DNA of 32,870 nucleotides from Acidobacteriota bacterium (GTDB lineage: Bacteria; Acidobacteriota; Terriglobia; Terriglobales; Acidobacteriaceae): positions 1 through 32,870 of the forward strand of contig QHZY01000067.1 in NCBI GenBank assembly GCA_003224855.1. The letters run 5' to 3'. The notes under the pieces are model-generated. The model saw only the letters and a list, made by a program, of their open reading frames with translations, made no database searches and was not told where the DNA came from. A program made the translations under genes and the position numbers. Each line of letters begins with the position of its first letter. The first letter of the stretch is position 1. Positions 32,728 through 32,870 of this stretch are shown one piece after another.

Positions 32728-32793
32728 ATTTTTTTCTCCTTAATTTGTTTTCCGGGCGAGATGAACGCGCGGGTACGATCATCTCTGCATACT

Positions 32794-32821
32794 GTTATAC
32801 TTAACTACAACACTATGTAAA
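32794..32821 (-). promoter_or_regulatory. Sigma-70-like promoter with TACA-N6-TGTA dyad
   Basis: On the minus strand TTTACA, a 16-base spacer and TATAAC form a good promoter for the secreted protein at 32727. The dyad TACA-N6-TGTA (32806-32819) overlaps the -35 and the spacer. TACA/TGTA half-sites are the recognition elements of BlaI/MecI/CopY-type repressors, so repression by such a protein is possible. No such regulator is encoded here. Confidence 0.5.
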
Positions 32822-32870
32822 TGCAAGAGGTATTTATAGCAAGGGGGCCTCGATCGGTTCCAAGTCACTG

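Overview
The window looks like a chromosomal core segment of an Acidobacteriota genome (Terriglobia, Koribacter or Sulfotelmatobacter type). I infer this from protein style and gene neighbourhoods, not from a search. Base composition looks like the mid-to-high 50s percent GC. Start codons are mixed, with several GTG and TTG starts. There is no phage, integrase, transposase or CRISPR array.

Layout. At 1-142 the N-terminus of a secreted protein runs off the left edge on the minus strand. 301-6913 is a dense plus-strand run: rimO, yacG, pgpA, an IPT/NHL beta-propeller protein, cinA, thpR, plsY and gpsA. It joins ribosome modification, gyrase protection and NAD salvage to phosphatidylglycerol and glycerol-3-phosphate lipid synthesis. 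Next come a small ABM-like protein (minus) and a membrane HD-GYP c-di-GMP phosphodiesterase. 9305-12099 holds ftsY, ribD and ribE, which converge on mobA and an mlaF-type ATPase. A zinc-ribbon PilZ protein and a BON-domain lipoprotein with a strong terminator follow. 15585-21294 is a tripartite RND efflux operon (pump, adaptor, outer-membrane factor). 21405-24130 carries small proteins, a TonB-like protein and an unknown secreted protein. 24144-26504 has a damaged M16 protease diverging from rlmN. The right end contains two unknown secreted proteins, a PilZ protein, tRNA-Lys(CTT), kdsC, an Fpg/Nei glycosylase, an ABC-2 permease with a GntR::ABC hybrid, and a final secreted protein behind a promoter with a TACA-N6-TGTA dyad.

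The most striking observation is that four unrelated genes each lack a block that, against the usual family architecture, I estimate at about 190-210 nt. gpsA has lost its catalytic-lysine block in frame. The RND pump has lost its last membrane helices, and its native tail survives in another frame. The M16 protease has the same kind of lesion. A GntR regulator is fused to an ABC ATPase that lacks its Walker A motif. The similar size points either to an assembly or consensus artefact or to a recurrent deletion process. The raw reads would decide between them.

Other items worth a look are a 39-residue gene with its own promoter, ribosome binding site and terminator; a perfect 12-bp intergenic palindrome; a cluster of inverted repeats in the longest gene-free stretch; and a PilZ protein with a Cys/His knuckle but no RxxxR motif. 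I did not find a clearly new multi-gene system.
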